From: Variovorax sp. dw_308
GTDB lineage: Bacteria; Pseudomonadota; Gammaproteobacteria; Burkholderiales; Burkholderiaceae_C
DNA: 64,000 nt
Direction of reading: 5' to 3'
Assembly (NCBI RefSeq): GCF_019207085.1
Contig: NZ_JAATOM010000002.1
Span: 558,001-622,000 of the forward strand
A program made the translations under genes and the position numbers. Positions 36,765 through 45,676 of the stretch are shown one piece after another (within the stretch, counting starts at the first letter, position 1; the number at the start of each line of letters is the position of its first letter). Below the pieces are notes generated by a model. It had not been told where the DNA came from, did no database searches, and saw nothing but the letters and a program-made list of their open reading frames with translations.

Positions 36765-37703
36765 TCAGGCTCTTGCGGAGCTGGTGGCGCGTTGCGACGG
36801 GCCACTTCGGGCGCGCGTTGCGCGTTGCTTCCGCGAAGCTGTCGAGCTGGCATGCACTTCAACCTCGGTCGCCAGATACTGCGCGATCTCTCTCTGAACG
36901 GCGCTCAAGGGCTGCGTCGAAGTCACGAGCGCGAGTTCTGTCGGCGGCAGTTCGGGGAAGCCATCCCGTGTTCCCAGGAGCGCGTGACCTTCCATGACGG
37001 CACTCGTCGGCAGCACCGTCACGCCGAGACCGCAAGCCACGGCCGCCTGGATGCCGGTGAGGCTCTGGCTGCCGAAGGCCACTCGCCAAGGCCGGCCGGC
37101 GATCTCCAGTGAGCGGATGGCGCGCTGCCGATAGATGCAACCGTCGGGGAACAGTGCCAAGGGCACGCTGCTCTCTTCCCGGCGCAGGCCCTGCGCGCCG
37201 GTGACCCACACGAGGCGCTCCGGCCAGGCGGCGATGCACTCGCCGGCCCCGGGCTCGCGTTTGACGAGCGCAATGTCGATCTCGCCTGCGTCCAGTCGGC
37301 GTCGCAGGTCGATGCTCATGCCGCTCACCGTTTCCAGTCGCACGTCGGCGTGCGATGCCATGTAGCCGGACAGGATCGTCGACATCCGAACCGCATCGAA
37401 GTCCTCGGGAACGCCGATACGCACGGGTGGCAAGGACGCGGGTCGCGCCAAGGCGTCTTCGGCTTCCTGCGCCATCGCCAGCAGCTTGCGGGCATAGTGC
37501 GCAAGCCGCTCGCCGCCTTCTGTCGGCACGACGCGCTTGCCGGTGCGGTCACGCAGCAGCAGCGCCTGCCCCATCCTGTCTTCCAGCTTGAGGATCTGCT
37601 GGCTCACCGTCGATTGGGTCCTGTGGACGCGGTCGGCAGCACGCGAGAAGCTGCGCTCGTCGACAACGCACACCAGCGTTTTCAGAAGTTCAAGATCCAG
37701 CAT
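36765..37703 (-). CDS. LysR-family regulator
   Basis: A 312-residue LysR protein with a typical N-terminal helix-turn-helix: LLKTLVCVVDERSFSRAADR then RTQSTVSQQILKLEDRMGQALL. The effector domain follows, with VRIGVPEDFDAVRMSTIL and GLGVTVLPTSAVMEG. It ends in an unusual Ser/Arg/Ala-rich tail of about 20 residues. It is divergent from a HAD hydrolase gene at 37812, with an AT-rich dyad between them, so it most likely controls the HAD-aldolase pair. Confidence 0.9.
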   Translation of the reverse strand: MLDLELLKTLVCVVDERSFSRAADRVHRTQSTVSQQILKLEDRMGQALLLRDRTGKRVVPTEGGERLAHYARKLLAMAQEAEDALARPASLPPVRIGVPEDFDAVRMSTILSGYMASHADVRLETVSGMSIDLRRRLDAGEIDIALVKREPGAGECIAAWPERLVWVTGAQGLRREESSVPLALFPDGCIYRQRAIRSLEIAGRPWRVAFGSQSLTGIQAAVACGLGVTVLPTSAVMEGHALLGTRDGFPELPPTELALVTSTQPLSAVQREIAQYLATEVEVHASSTASRKQRATRARSGPSQRATSSARA

Positions 37704-37717
37704 ATGGCCTCCGTCAG

Positions 37718-37766
37718 TCGATTATCCACTGACAATCATGCAAAGATTTAATTTCCAAATAATCGA
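37718..37766. promoter_or_regulatory. AT-rich divergent promoter region with dyad
   Basis: TCGATTAT (37718-37725) and ATAATCGA (37759-37766) form an 8-base inverted repeat 33 bases apart in the 108-base gap between the LysR and HAD genes. The stretch is far more AT-rich than its surroundings and holds TTTAAT- and AATAAT-type boxes. It is a plausible LysR binding region with overlapping promoters. Confidence 0.45.
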
Positions 37767-37811
37767 GCACCTGAGCACCATCGAGGCCTCTCATTCGACA
37801 CGGTGCACTGA

Positions 37812-38519
37812 ATGCCGCTCTTCAATACCCCCCGCCCGCAATGGCTGACCTTCGACTGCTACGGCACGCTGATTCAATGGGACGAAGGCCTGCTGGCCGC
37901 CGTCGAGCGCATCCTGCGCAGCAAGGGCTCGGTCGACATCGATCCCGCTCGACTCATTTCGGTCTACGACTCGCACGAGCACGCACTGGAGCAGACGCCC
38001 CCGCATCGCTCGTTCCGCACGGTCGCGGGCGAGAGTCTGCGCCTGGCGCTCGACGAACTGGGGCTGCGGAGCTCTCCCGATGACATCAGCGTCCTCACGG
38101 ACGGCATTGGCGCCATGCCTCCTTTCCCGGAAGTCGTCGAATCGCTGCGCCGCTTGAAGACCGCGGGCTTCAATCTCTGCATCGTCTCCAACACCGACGA
38201 CGACATCATCGCGTCCAACGTGGCGCAACTCGACGGACTGATCGACCGCGTCATCACGGCCCAGCAAGCCGGGGTCTACAAGCCGGCCCGTGGCCTGTTC
38301 GACCATGCACACGCCCAGCTTGGCGTTTCGAAGGATGACGTGGTCCACATCTGCGCCAGCCCGCACCTGGACCACGCCGCCGCGCGGGATGTCGGCTTCC
38401 GTTGCGTCTGGATCGACCGCGGGACCGGCCGCCAGCTGCTTCCCGACTACACGCCGGACGCCACGCTGAGCAAGCTCGATCAGGTCGCCCCGCTCTTCAA
38501 CGAGCTGGGCTGGTTGTGA
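37812..38519 (+). CDS. HAD hydrolase, 2-haloacid dehalogenase-like
   Basis: A 235-residue haloacid dehalogenase-superfamily enzyme of the type II L-2-haloacid dehalogenase layout. The nucleophile Asp is in FDCYGTLIQWD at about residues 14-24, motif II is CIVSNTDDD near residue 122, the Lys is in AGVYKPARGLFDHA near residue 155, and motif III is near HICASPHLDHAAARDVG. Both dehalogenase and phosphatase activities occur in such proteins. It is followed by a class II aldolase after 21 bases, so the two probably form a small operon under the divergent LysR gene. Confidence 0.87.
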   Translation: MPLFNTPRPQWLTFDCYGTLIQWDEGLLAAVERILRSKGSVDIDPARLISVYDSHEHALEQTPPHRSFRTVAGESLRLALDELGLRSSPDDISVLTDGIGAMPPFPEVVESLRRLKTAGFNLCIVSNTDDDIIASNVAQLDGLIDRVITAQQAGVYKPARGLFDHAHAQLGVSKDDVVHICASPHLDHAAARDVGFRCVWIDRGTGRQLLPDYTPDATLSKLDQVAPLFNELGWL

Positions 38520-38540
38520 AGACGCTTGAGGAAATTCACC

Positions 38541-39338
38541 ATGGCACACACGCTGGCTGTCTCCCGCGCCTCACATGCTTCACCGGCTCCACAGAAGCTG
38601 AAACTTGACTCGGAGGCGGCCATGGCGGCGCGCGTCGAACTCGCCGCGTGCTTCCGTCTCGCCGCCAGGTTCGGGTTCGAGGAGGGGATCTGCAACCACT
38701 TCTCGGCCGTGGTGCCGGGGCATGACGGACTGATGTTCATCAACCCCTTCGGCTACGCCTTTGGCGAGATCACGGCATCGCGGTTGCTGGTCTGCGATTT
38801 CGATGGCAACGTCCTGGCCGGCGAAGGGGTACCGGAGGCGACGGCCTTCCATATCCACGCTCGCCTGCATCGGCTGAAGCCCCGCATCAAGGTCGCGCTG
38901 CACACCCACATGCCCAATGCCACCGCGCTGAGCATGCTCGAAGGACCGCCGCTGATATGGGCTGGGCAGACTGCGCTGAAGTTCTACGGCCGGACCGCTG
39001 TCGACGAGCACTACAACGGGCTGGCGCTGGACGCCTCCGAAGGCGATCGCATCGCCCAGGCGATGGGCGATGCCGACATCGTGTTCCTGAAGAGCCATGG
39101 TGTCATGGTCACGGGCCCCAATGTCTCCGAAGCCTGGGACGACCTCTACTACCTCGAGCGCGCCGCCGAAGTGCAGCTCAAGGCCATGAGCGCCGGCCGG
39201 CCCATCAAGCCGATTGCGCCGGAGGTGGCGCAGCGCACCCATGAGCAGATGCGGGCCGGAGACCCGGCAAGTGCCCGGGCTCACCTGCACAGCAGGATGC
39301 GCATGCTCAGGGCAGAAGGCATCCCGCTCGACGAATGA
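38541..39338 (+). CDS. class II aldolase/adducin-family protein
   Basis: A 265-residue class II aldolase-fold protein. GICNHFSAVVPG near residue 53 gives the substrate loop, and the zinc ligands lie in HTHMPNATALSML near residue 118 and FLKSHGVMVTG near residue 182. The fold covers L-fuculose-phosphate aldolase and several decarboxylases; the sequence resembles the uncharacterised bacterial adducin-like group. ATG at 38541 has GAGGA nine bases upstream. Partner of the HAD enzyme; the joint substrate is unknown. Confidence 0.87.
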   Translation: MAHTLAVSRASHASPAPQKLKLDSEAAMAARVELAACFRLAARFGFEEGICNHFSAVVPGHDGLMFINPFGYAFGEITASRLLVCDFDGNVLAGEGVPEATAFHIHARLHRLKPRIKVALHTHMPNATALSMLEGPPLIWAGQTALKFYGRTAVDEHYNGLALDASEGDRIAQAMGDADIVFLKSHGVMVTGPNVSEAWDDLYYLERAAEVQLKAMSAGRPIKPIAPEVAQRTHEQMRAGDPASARAHLHSRMRMLRAEGIPLDE

Positions 39339-39659
39339 GGGATGGACTGACTGCACCGGTGCCGGCGGCTGTCAATCGGGCGTGCGTCGGTCGCAGAACT
39401 CGATGAAGCGATCGGTCGATATGCCCGCCTTGTCGACGGACTGCCCATGTGGTCAGCGAATGGCAGTTTCCTGGGTGCACTTTGGAACGGCGGTCCCGGC
39501 CATCTTCCAAGGCGTGATCGCCGGGGCACGTCGTCCAGGAGGGAGCACGAAGCGGTCGCTCTGATGCGCTCCAGCGATCGACCGCTTTCGCTGCTGCGGA
39601 GATCTCAACCATGTGCAGATCTTGAGAGGCTGGCTGGCGCGATTGGCAAGCCGTTTGTA
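39339..39659. other. gap of about 320 bases
   Basis: No gene, RNA or clear terminator seen between the aldolase and the convergent propeller-protein gene. Short frames on both strands carry no recognisable motif. Confidence 0.4.
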
Positions 39660-40973
39660 CTAGCCCGCGCCGCGGGCGGTGACGCGCCAGATGACGTCGC
39701 CCACGTCGTCTGCCACCAGCAACGCGCCGTCGGGCCCGATGGCGACGCCGACCGGGCGCCCGTACGACTCGCTTTCGTCGGGCGACAGGAAGCCGCTCAG
39801 GATGTCGCGCGGCAGGCCTGCCGGGAGGCCGCCCTCGAACGGTACGAACACGACCCGGTAGCCGCTGAGCTTGCTGCGGTTCCACGAGCCGTGCTGACCG
39901 ATCGCCATGCCCGCGGGCCAGCCGGGCAGCGTGCCAGCGGGCAGCCAGCACAGGCCGAGCGACGCAGTGTGCCCGCCGAGCGCGTAGTCGGGTGTCAGCG
40001 CACGCGCGACCGCGGCCTGGTCCTGCGGCACGCGGTCGTCGACCGTGCGGCCCCAATAGCAGTACGGCCAGCCGTAAAAGCCGCCGTCGCGCACCGAGGT
40101 CAGGTAGTCGGGTGGCGTCTCGTCACCGAGGCCGTCTCGTTCGTTGACCACGGTCCACAATTGACCGGTGGTCGGTTCCCAGGCGAGGCCGACCGGGTTG
40201 CGCAGGCCGCCGGCGTAAATCCGGCTGTGGCCACTGGCGAGGTCGATCTCGTAGATGCAGGCGCGCCCGGTTTCGACCTCGAAGCCGCTTTCGGCAATGT
40301 TGCTGAGCGAGCCGACGGCGGCGTAGAGCTTGCTGCCGTCGGGGCTCGCGAGCAGGCTGCGCGTCCAGTGGCCGCCCGGCTTGAATTCGTTCAGGCGGCG
40401 GCCCGGCGCGTCGATGCGCGTCGTGCCGGGGGTGTACGGGAACGCCACCACGCCGTCGGTGTTGCCGACATAGAACACGTCGCCAATCAGCGCCATGCCG
40501 AAGGGCTGGCTCAAGCCCTCGAGCAGTGTCGAGCGGATCTCGGCGACGCCGTCGCGGTCGGCATCGCGCAGCAGCGTGATGCGGTTCGGGCTTGGGCCGA
40601 TCGCGGCGGCGCGCCGCATGGTGCTGACCATCGCGTAGTCGAACACAGACTTGATCGGGCCCGGCTGGAACAGCGCCTCGGCCACCGTCACATCGCCGTT
40701 GGGCAGCACGTGGATCCAGCGCGGATGCTTCAGTCCGGTGGCAAACGCGTTGACCTCGAGCCCGGGCGCCGGTGTCGGCTTGTGCCCGCCGGACCAGCCG
40801 CGCGCAGTCGGCATCTTGAGTGTCGGGATGCGGCCCTGAGGGCGTGCGTCGGGGATCGTCGGCGCGGCTCCGACCGCCTGCGTCGGATCGCCGGCCTGCA
40901 TCCGGCGCCACTGCAGCGCTGCATTACCGGCCAGCGCAACCATCTGCGCGAACGCGCTCGACATGCTCATCAA
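39660..40973 (-). CDS. PQQ-type sugar (sorbosone) dehydrogenase-like propeller protein
   Basis: A 437-residue protein with the six-bladed propeller pattern of soluble glucose/L-sorbosone dehydrogenases: FATGLKHPRWIHVLPNGDVTVAEA, LRNPVGLAWEPTTGQLWTVV with NERDGLGDE, GGFYGWPYCYW, IGQHGSWNRSKLSGYRVVFV and RPVGVAIGPDGALLVADDVG. The His in the GQHGSWNRS block and Arg/Trp residues around it match the cofactor-binding face of that family. The N-terminus holds a weak hydrophobic stretch, so export is likely but not certain. No PQQ synthesis genes are present in the window. Confidence 0.85.
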   Translation of the reverse strand: MMSMSSAFAQMVALAGNAALQWRRMQAGDPTQAVGAAPTIPDARPQGRIPTLKMPTARGWSGGHKPTPAPGLEVNAFATGLKHPRWIHVLPNGDVTVAEALFQPGPIKSVFDYAMVSTMRRAAAIGPSPNRITLLRDADRDGVAEIRSTLLEGLSQPFGMALIGDVFYVGNTDGVVAFPYTPGTTRIDAPGRRLNEFKPGGHWTRSLLASPDGSKLYAAVGSLSNIAESGFEVETGRACIYEIDLASGHSRIYAGGLRNPVGLAWEPTTGQLWTVVNERDGLGDETPPDYLTSVRDGGFYGWPYCYWGRTVDDRVPQDQAAVARALTPDYALGGHTASLGLCWLPAGTLPGWPAGMAIGQHGSWNRSKLSGYRVVFVPFEGGLPAGLPRDILSGFLSPDESESYGRPVGVAIGPDGALLVADDVGDVIWRVTARGAG

Positions 40974-41022
40974 GGTTCCTCTCGTCCCAGATTACCCAAC
41001 ACGATGTCCACGGAGCCCTTTC

Positions 41023-41907
41023 CTATTCCGGCAGCGCATTCAGCAAATAGACGGCTTCGACCAGCGGCGACGGAGCGGTGCCAGCCGGAAAGCTCTGGCG
41101 GAACACCCTGACGATCTCGCCACTGCGGTAGGTCTCGGCCAATGCGCGGTTGACCGCCAGCCGCATGTCCGGGTCGCGTCGCATCATCAGCGAATAGCTT
41201 TCCATCGACAGGTAGTCGTTGCTGAGCCTGAGGGTCGCACCCGGCGCGCCGCCAGTGACTTCACCCACAAGGATCAGGCTGTCAGTGGCAAAGGCATCAG
41301 CCCGTCCGTCACGCACCGCGGCGATTCCGTCGGAACTGGTCTTCACCGGCACCAGGGCCGGCACGATGTCACGCGAAGACAGCCCCTTGAGCACCTGTTC
41401 CGTGGTGGTGCCAGGAATGACAGCCACCCGCTTCGCATTCAGGTCCACCGCGCGGCCAATCGACGAGGAGGCCAGCGACACGAAGGAGCTTCCCTCGACC
41501 CAGATGGGATTGCTGAAGTCGACTTGCCGCTCGCGACCCAGCGTGCGCGAAGTGCTGCCGCATTCAAGGTCGACGCTGCCGTCATTCACGGCCTGCATCC
41601 GTGTCGTTGCCGTCACGGGCACCCACTGCACGTCCAGTCTGGCCAGCTTGAGCTGGGCTTGCAGGGAACTGGCCACGCGCTTGCACAGTTCCACCGAATA
41701 GCCTGCCGGTGCACCGTCAGCCCCCTTGAACGAGAACGGCTTTGCATCCTCCCGATAGCCCAGCTTGAGGGTCTGGGACTGGCCGATGCGGGCCAGTGAG
41801 TCTCGAGGTCCAGCGCCCGGCCCGGTAGCGCCCGGCCCGCTGGCGCAGGCCGCCAGCAAGGCAGACATCAGGAGGGGCGCCACCAGCGTCAAAAGTCGAG
41901 AATTCAT
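41023..41907 (-). CDS. amino-acid ABC transporter substrate-binding lipoprotein
   Basis: A 294-residue family 3 solute-binding protein. The signal peptide ends in the lipobox LLAAC (Cys about residue 21), followed by a Gly/Pro-rich linker. The binding domain opens with LKLGYREDAKPFSFKGADGA, then GYSVELCKRV, MQAVNDGSVDLECGSTSRTL and AVIPGTTTEQVLKGL, as in glutamate/aspartate-type receptors. No permease or ATPase gene is adjacent. It is divergent from the AraC gene across a 327-base gap. Confidence 0.88.
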   Translation of the reverse strand: MNSRLLTLVAPLLMSALLAACASGPGATGPGAGPRDSLARIGQSQTLKLGYREDAKPFSFKGADGAPAGYSVELCKRVASSLQAQLKLARLDVQWVPVTATTRMQAVNDGSVDLECGSTSRTLGRERQVDFSNPIWVEGSSFVSLASSSIGRAVDLNAKRVAVIPGTTTEQVLKGLSSRDIVPALVPVKTSSDGIAAVRDGRADAFATDSLILVGEVTGGAPGATLRLSNDYLSMESYSLMMRRDPDMRLAVNRALAETYRSGEIVRVFRQSFPAGTAPSPLVEAVYLLNALPE

Positions 41908-42234
41908 GCGTCGTCCTCAGGCAATCAATAGTTGCGTGCCGACGAGCCCAGGCAGACCCATTCGCTGGACTCAACAACCCGCGTTGCGAAGCCGGCGGAT
42001 TGTGAGGCCCGCTTCCGGCATTGGCAACGGTGCGCTGCCCGTTTGGCAATCGGTGAGCCCGATTCGGGCACGAAAAGCGAAAAGCATGTCGCAACTTGCG
42101 AAACGTCAAGTCGTCGCGATCCCTACAGTTCCGTACGCGCACCACACCGATTCAGCGGGGCACCTCTTACTGGGCAAGTCCGGCCGTTTCAACAACTTTC
42201 TTTCAGCCTGAAAAGGCGCTGACTTCCATCTGCC
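41908..42234. other. divergent intergenic region, 327 bases
   Basis: Control region between the binding-protein gene and the AraC-type gene. The only structured signal I see is the pair of direct repeats listed at 42021-42055. No small gene is evident. Confidence 0.45.
42021..42055. promoter_or_regulatory. direct-repeat pair, possible AraC-type site
   Basis: TTGGCAACGGTG at 42021 and TTGGCAATCGGTG at 42043 are direct repeats 22 bases apart, that is two helical turns, differing by one inserted base. AraC-family dimers usually bind such direct half-sites. The repeats lie upstream of the AraC gene and of the divergent binding-protein gene. Confidence 0.4.
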
Positions 42235-43344
42235 TTGCTTGCCTCGAACGAAAAGCCCCACTTGCCCTTCGCCAGCGACTCTGAAGTTGGCCCGGACACC
42301 TGGGAGCTCGACCTGCCATTGGTACACCCCACTTATCTGCGGCTGCTCGTCGCGGCGGCCAAGGCCGAAGGGGTGGACCTCGACGCCTGCCTGGTGCCGC
42401 TCGGGCTGAACGCTCGTTGGCTTTCCAACTGCGACGAGCCGGTGTCATTGGCGGTCTGGCGAGACTTGATGCTGAGCCTGGAACGATGCGCGCCGCGACC
42501 CGGATTGGCCATTCGGCTGGGCAGGCGAGTACCGCTTCTCGCACATGGACCGCTTGCCTACCTGATGGCCAGCGCAAGCAACTTGCGCCAGGCCCTCGAA
42601 GCACTGGTGCGCTTTGCGCCACTCCGGTTGGCGGTGCTGAACGTCCAATTGCGCGAGCGGAAGGGCAGCCTGGAACTCCATGTGCGTCCGCGCGTCGCGC
42701 TGGGCGATGTGGAGCGGTTCACCCTGGATTTCCTGCTGGCGATGATCTGCTCGATGCTGGAGGAGCTTTCCCCGGAAGCCCGTCGAAGCACCACGCTGCG
42801 TTTGTCGGGCATGGGCGCCGACATTGCCCGCGCCTGGGCCGAAGTGGGTTTGCATGTCGAAGGAGGTGCGCGCTGGCCAACGCTGTTCGTGCCCGCTGTC
42901 CTGGCCGATGCCAGCGTGCCGACGGCCTCGGCAGAGGACTACACCCGTGCCTGGCGAGCGTGTGAGGACGCGGAACGCCATCAGGGATGGTCGGCGTCAT
43001 TGAGGTCGCGCATCGAGCAGCTTTTTCGTACGGGCCATGCTGCCAACTACAAGCTGCCCAAGGTCGCTGAACACCTGGGCACTTCGCGCCGCACGGTGAT
43101 CCGCCGCCTGGCCGACGAAGGAACGACATTCAGCGATCTGGTCGATGCCAGCCGCAAGCAGCGCCTGATGCGCCGGATGAGCGATCGGCACCCGGCCCAG
43201 AGGGAACGCAAGCTCAATCTCGCCGAGATTGCGGAAGACCTGGGATACGCCGACAGCGCAGTGCTCAGTCGCGCGGTGCAGCGTTGGTTCGGCCTGAGTC
43301 CGCGCGAGCTTCAGCGCCAGGTCGACGCGGCCTGTCACAGCTAG
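42235..43344 (+). CDS. AraC-family regulator with N-terminal arabinose_bd-type domain
   Basis: A protein of about 369 residues. The N-terminal two thirds match the OruR/ArgR-like ligand domain of AraC proteins (GLAIRLGRRVPLLAHGPLAY, FAPLRLAVLNVQL, ERFTLDFLLAMICSMLEEL). The C-terminal part is a two-helix-turn-helix AraC domain: KLPKVAEHLGTSRRTVIRRL then LNLAEIAEDLGYADSAVLSR and AVQRWFGLSPRELQR. The start is uncertain: TTG at 42235 opens the frame before the conserved region and has no good ribosome site. Targets may be the divergent binding protein or the ceramidase-like gene downstream. Confidence 0.85.
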   Translation: MLASNEKPHLPFASDSEVGPDTWELDLPLVHPTYLRLLVAAAKAEGVDLDACLVPLGLNARWLSNCDEPVSLAVWRDLMLSLERCAPRPGLAIRLGRRVPLLAHGPLAYLMASASNLRQALEALVRFAPLRLAVLNVQLRERKGSLELHVRPRVALGDVERFTLDFLLAMICSMLEELSPEARRSTTLRLSGMGADIARAWAEVGLHVEGGARWPTLFVPAVLADASVPTASAEDYTRAWRACEDAERHQGWSASLRSRIEQLFRTGHAANYKLPKVAEHLGTSRRTVIRRLADEGTTFSDLVDASRKQRLMRRMSDRHPAQRERKLNLAEIAEDLGYADSAVLSRAVQRWFGLSPRELQRQVDAACHS

Positions 43345-43495
43345 TCAGCGCCCCCAAGGCGTGTCACCAAAGGCAAAGCTGCTGGCACCACAAGTCATGG
43401 ATCGCCGCGGGCGACGCCCATAGAGTTCGTCGGCGCGTCGCAGCACCCCTGCGGGCCTGCGACACAACAGACCCAATGAACCCTGGAGATAGAGA

Positions 43496-45616
43496 ATGAA
43501 GAGATCAATTGCCTGGCTGGGCTGCGCGCTGATCGCGCTGCTCGCCGGCTGCGGCGGTGGCAACTCGGGCCCCGCCCTCAGCCTGCCGCTCGCGTCGAAT
43601 GCCGCGCCGCAGGACACCACACAGAAGGCGCCCGACGCACCGACGAATGGCGCGCCGACTCAGCCTGCGCCCACGCCCAACGCACTGTTCAAGGTCGGCG
43701 CGGCCACCGTCAGCATCGCGCCGGACAAGCCCGTCTACGTCGGTGGCTACTCCGACAAGTCCAAGCCGGCGATCCAGACCAGCAACGACCCGCTCGAAGT
43801 GCGCGCCTTCGTGGTGGCCAGCGGCGACAAGGCCGTGGCCTTCGCGGTGGTCGACAGCACCGGCTGGTTCGCCGACTACCAAGGCGCCGAAGCGGGCATG
43901 GGCCAGTTCGGGGCCCGAGTGGACGCGGCGCAGAAGCTGGCCGATCGCGGCTTCACAGTCGATCGCTCGGCGGTCATGGTCTCGACGACGCACTCGCATG
44001 CGACGCCGACGCTGGTTGGCATCTGGGGGCTGATGGGCACGGACAACCGCGCCTACGTGAAGAAGGTCCACGATGCCGTGGTGCAGGCCGTCGATGCGGC
44101 CGCTGCGGACCTCAAGACCTCGGAGCTGTGGGTGGCCAACGGCAGCATCGATGCCTTGATCTGGCAGAACGGCCAGGGCACCGACCACGTGGACGGCTTC
44201 GCCGTCGATGCACGCATGCCGGTGCTGTGGGCGCGCGATCCGCAGACAGGCGCGACCAACGCGCTCTACGTCAACATTCCCAACCATCCAGACCAGTTCC
44301 GGCCGTTCAATGGCGCGGTCACGCAAGGCTTCTCGGCCGACGTGCCGGGCTACGTGCGCAAGCAGATGGACGACACCATCGGTGGCATGGCCGTCGTCGC
44401 CACCGGCACGCTGGGTCGCCAGGAATCGCCCGGCCAGAACGCGGACTATGCCGAGGTGGCCTACCAGGGCGAATACGTACTCAACACACTGCGTCTGGCG
44501 ATGGCCAAGGCGGCTCCCCTGACGAGCGCCGCACTGGGCAGTTCGGAGACCCTGATCAACAACGTCACGGTCGGCGCCACGGCGGAGAACCAGGGGCTGC
44601 TCAGCCTGATGAAGTACAACGCGGCTAGCGCCCCCTTCGGTGGCCCCAACTGCAATGCGGCGCTCGGCGGCAACTGCTCGGTGCCGCGCGCGCTGGTCGC
44701 ACCCTGGTGCAACGGCAACTGTGCTGTCAGCGGCAGCGGCGCAACCACGCTGGGCACCTACATGACGGCGCTGCGCATCGGGCCGCTGCTCTACATCAGC
44801 AACCCTGGAGAATCCTTTGCCGAGGTGAACGACACGGTCCGCGGCGAAGTCCTGGACGCGCAATCCGTCAATGTCGTTGGCCTGTCGGGTGACTTCCTGG
44901 GCTACGCCTGGTCGCCGAGCGACTACACCACGGTTCAGTTCGGCTCGGGCGACTTCGCCCGCTACAACGTCGGGCCGGACCTGGGTCAACTGACCGCCGA
45001 CGGCGCCTACTCGAATGCGGCCGCGCTCGGCTTCAAGGTCAAGGCGGGCAAGGACGTGGTCAAGGCCGTCTACGACAGCACGGTAGGCGACCTGCCAGGT
45101 ATCCAGTTCTATTCGACTCGCATCGCCACCACGGCAGCGACCATCAGCTTCTATGGTTCCACCGCCCAGCCGCAGAACAACTACAAGCAGCCGGCACATG
45201 CGCTGAGCATGATCGACTGGGACTTCGGCGACGACTCTGGCGCGGTCAACTCCAACAGCTCGGACCGCCTGTCGCATGCCTTTACCACACCGGGCGCCTA
45301 CAAGGTGACCGCGAAGGTGACCGATACCACGACCGGAAATGCACGCGCCTGGTCGCAGACGCTGACCATTCAGCAGCCTTTGTCGCTGGCCATCGTGGCA
45401 TCGCCATCGGAGCAGGATGTCGGCAAGATTCAGTTGAACCTGACGCCACAGGGCGGCCAGGGACAACTGCTGGCAGCCCGCTGGACCTGCCCCGACGGCC
45501 AGCAGCCGTCTGGCCTGACCGTATCCTGCAACCGCCTTCCGCTCAACGGCACGATCAAGGTGACGGCGTGGGACGGCGCTGGCAATTCGGCGACGGCGCA
45601 GGCGCCTGTGCAGTAG
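43496..45616 (+). CDS. neutral-ceramidase-like lipoprotein with PKD-like domain
   Basis: A 706-residue exported lipoprotein (lipobox LLAGC, Cys at 19) with a Pro/Thr/Ala linker. The catalytic part resembles the N-terminal domain of neutral/alkaline ceramidases: FKVGAATVSIAPDKPVYVGG near residue 65, VSTTHSHATPTLVGIWG near 163 with metal-binding histidines, NIPNHPDQFRPF, VVATGTLGRQESPGQN and ISNPGESFAEVND. The C-terminal third has a PKD-like segment (IDWDFGDDSGAVNSN, HAFTTPGAYKVTAKVTD) and a further beta domain. Ceramidases cut amide-linked fatty acids from sphingolipids; some relatives are amidases or esterases of other lipids. It could feed fatty acids to the beta-oxidation genes. Confidence 0.82.
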   Translation: MKRSIAWLGCALIALLAGCGGGNSGPALSLPLASNAAPQDTTQKAPDAPTNGAPTQPAPTPNALFKVGAATVSIAPDKPVYVGGYSDKSKPAIQTSNDPLEVRAFVVASGDKAVAFAVVDSTGWFADYQGAEAGMGQFGARVDAAQKLADRGFTVDRSAVMVSTTHSHATPTLVGIWGLMGTDNRAYVKKVHDAVVQAVDAAAADLKTSELWVANGSIDALIWQNGQGTDHVDGFAVDARMPVLWARDPQTGATNALYVNIPNHPDQFRPFNGAVTQGFSADVPGYVRKQMDDTIGGMAVVATGTLGRQESPGQNADYAEVAYQGEYVLNTLRLAMAKAAPLTSAALGSSETLINNVTVGATAENQGLLSLMKYNAASAPFGGPNCNAALGGNCSVPRALVAPWCNGNCAVSGSGATTLGTYMTALRIGPLLYISNPGESFAEVNDTVRGEVLDAQSVNVVGLSGDFLGYAWSPSDYTTVQFGSGDFARYNVGPDLGQLTADGAYSNAAALGFKVKAGKDVVKAVYDSTVGDLPGIQFYSTRIATTAATISFYGSTAQPQNNYKQPAHALSMIDWDFGDDSGAVNSNSSDRLSHAFTTPGAYKVTAKVTDTTTGNARAWSQTLTIQQPLSLAIVASPSEQDVGKIQLNLTPQGGQGQLLAARWTCPDGQQPSGLTVSCNRLPLNGTIKVTAWDGAGNSATAQAPVQ

Positions 45617-45676
45617 TTAGTCAGTTCGTGGGCAAATGGCCGCGAATCCGGCGACGCCGGGCGACTCCCGGCGCGT

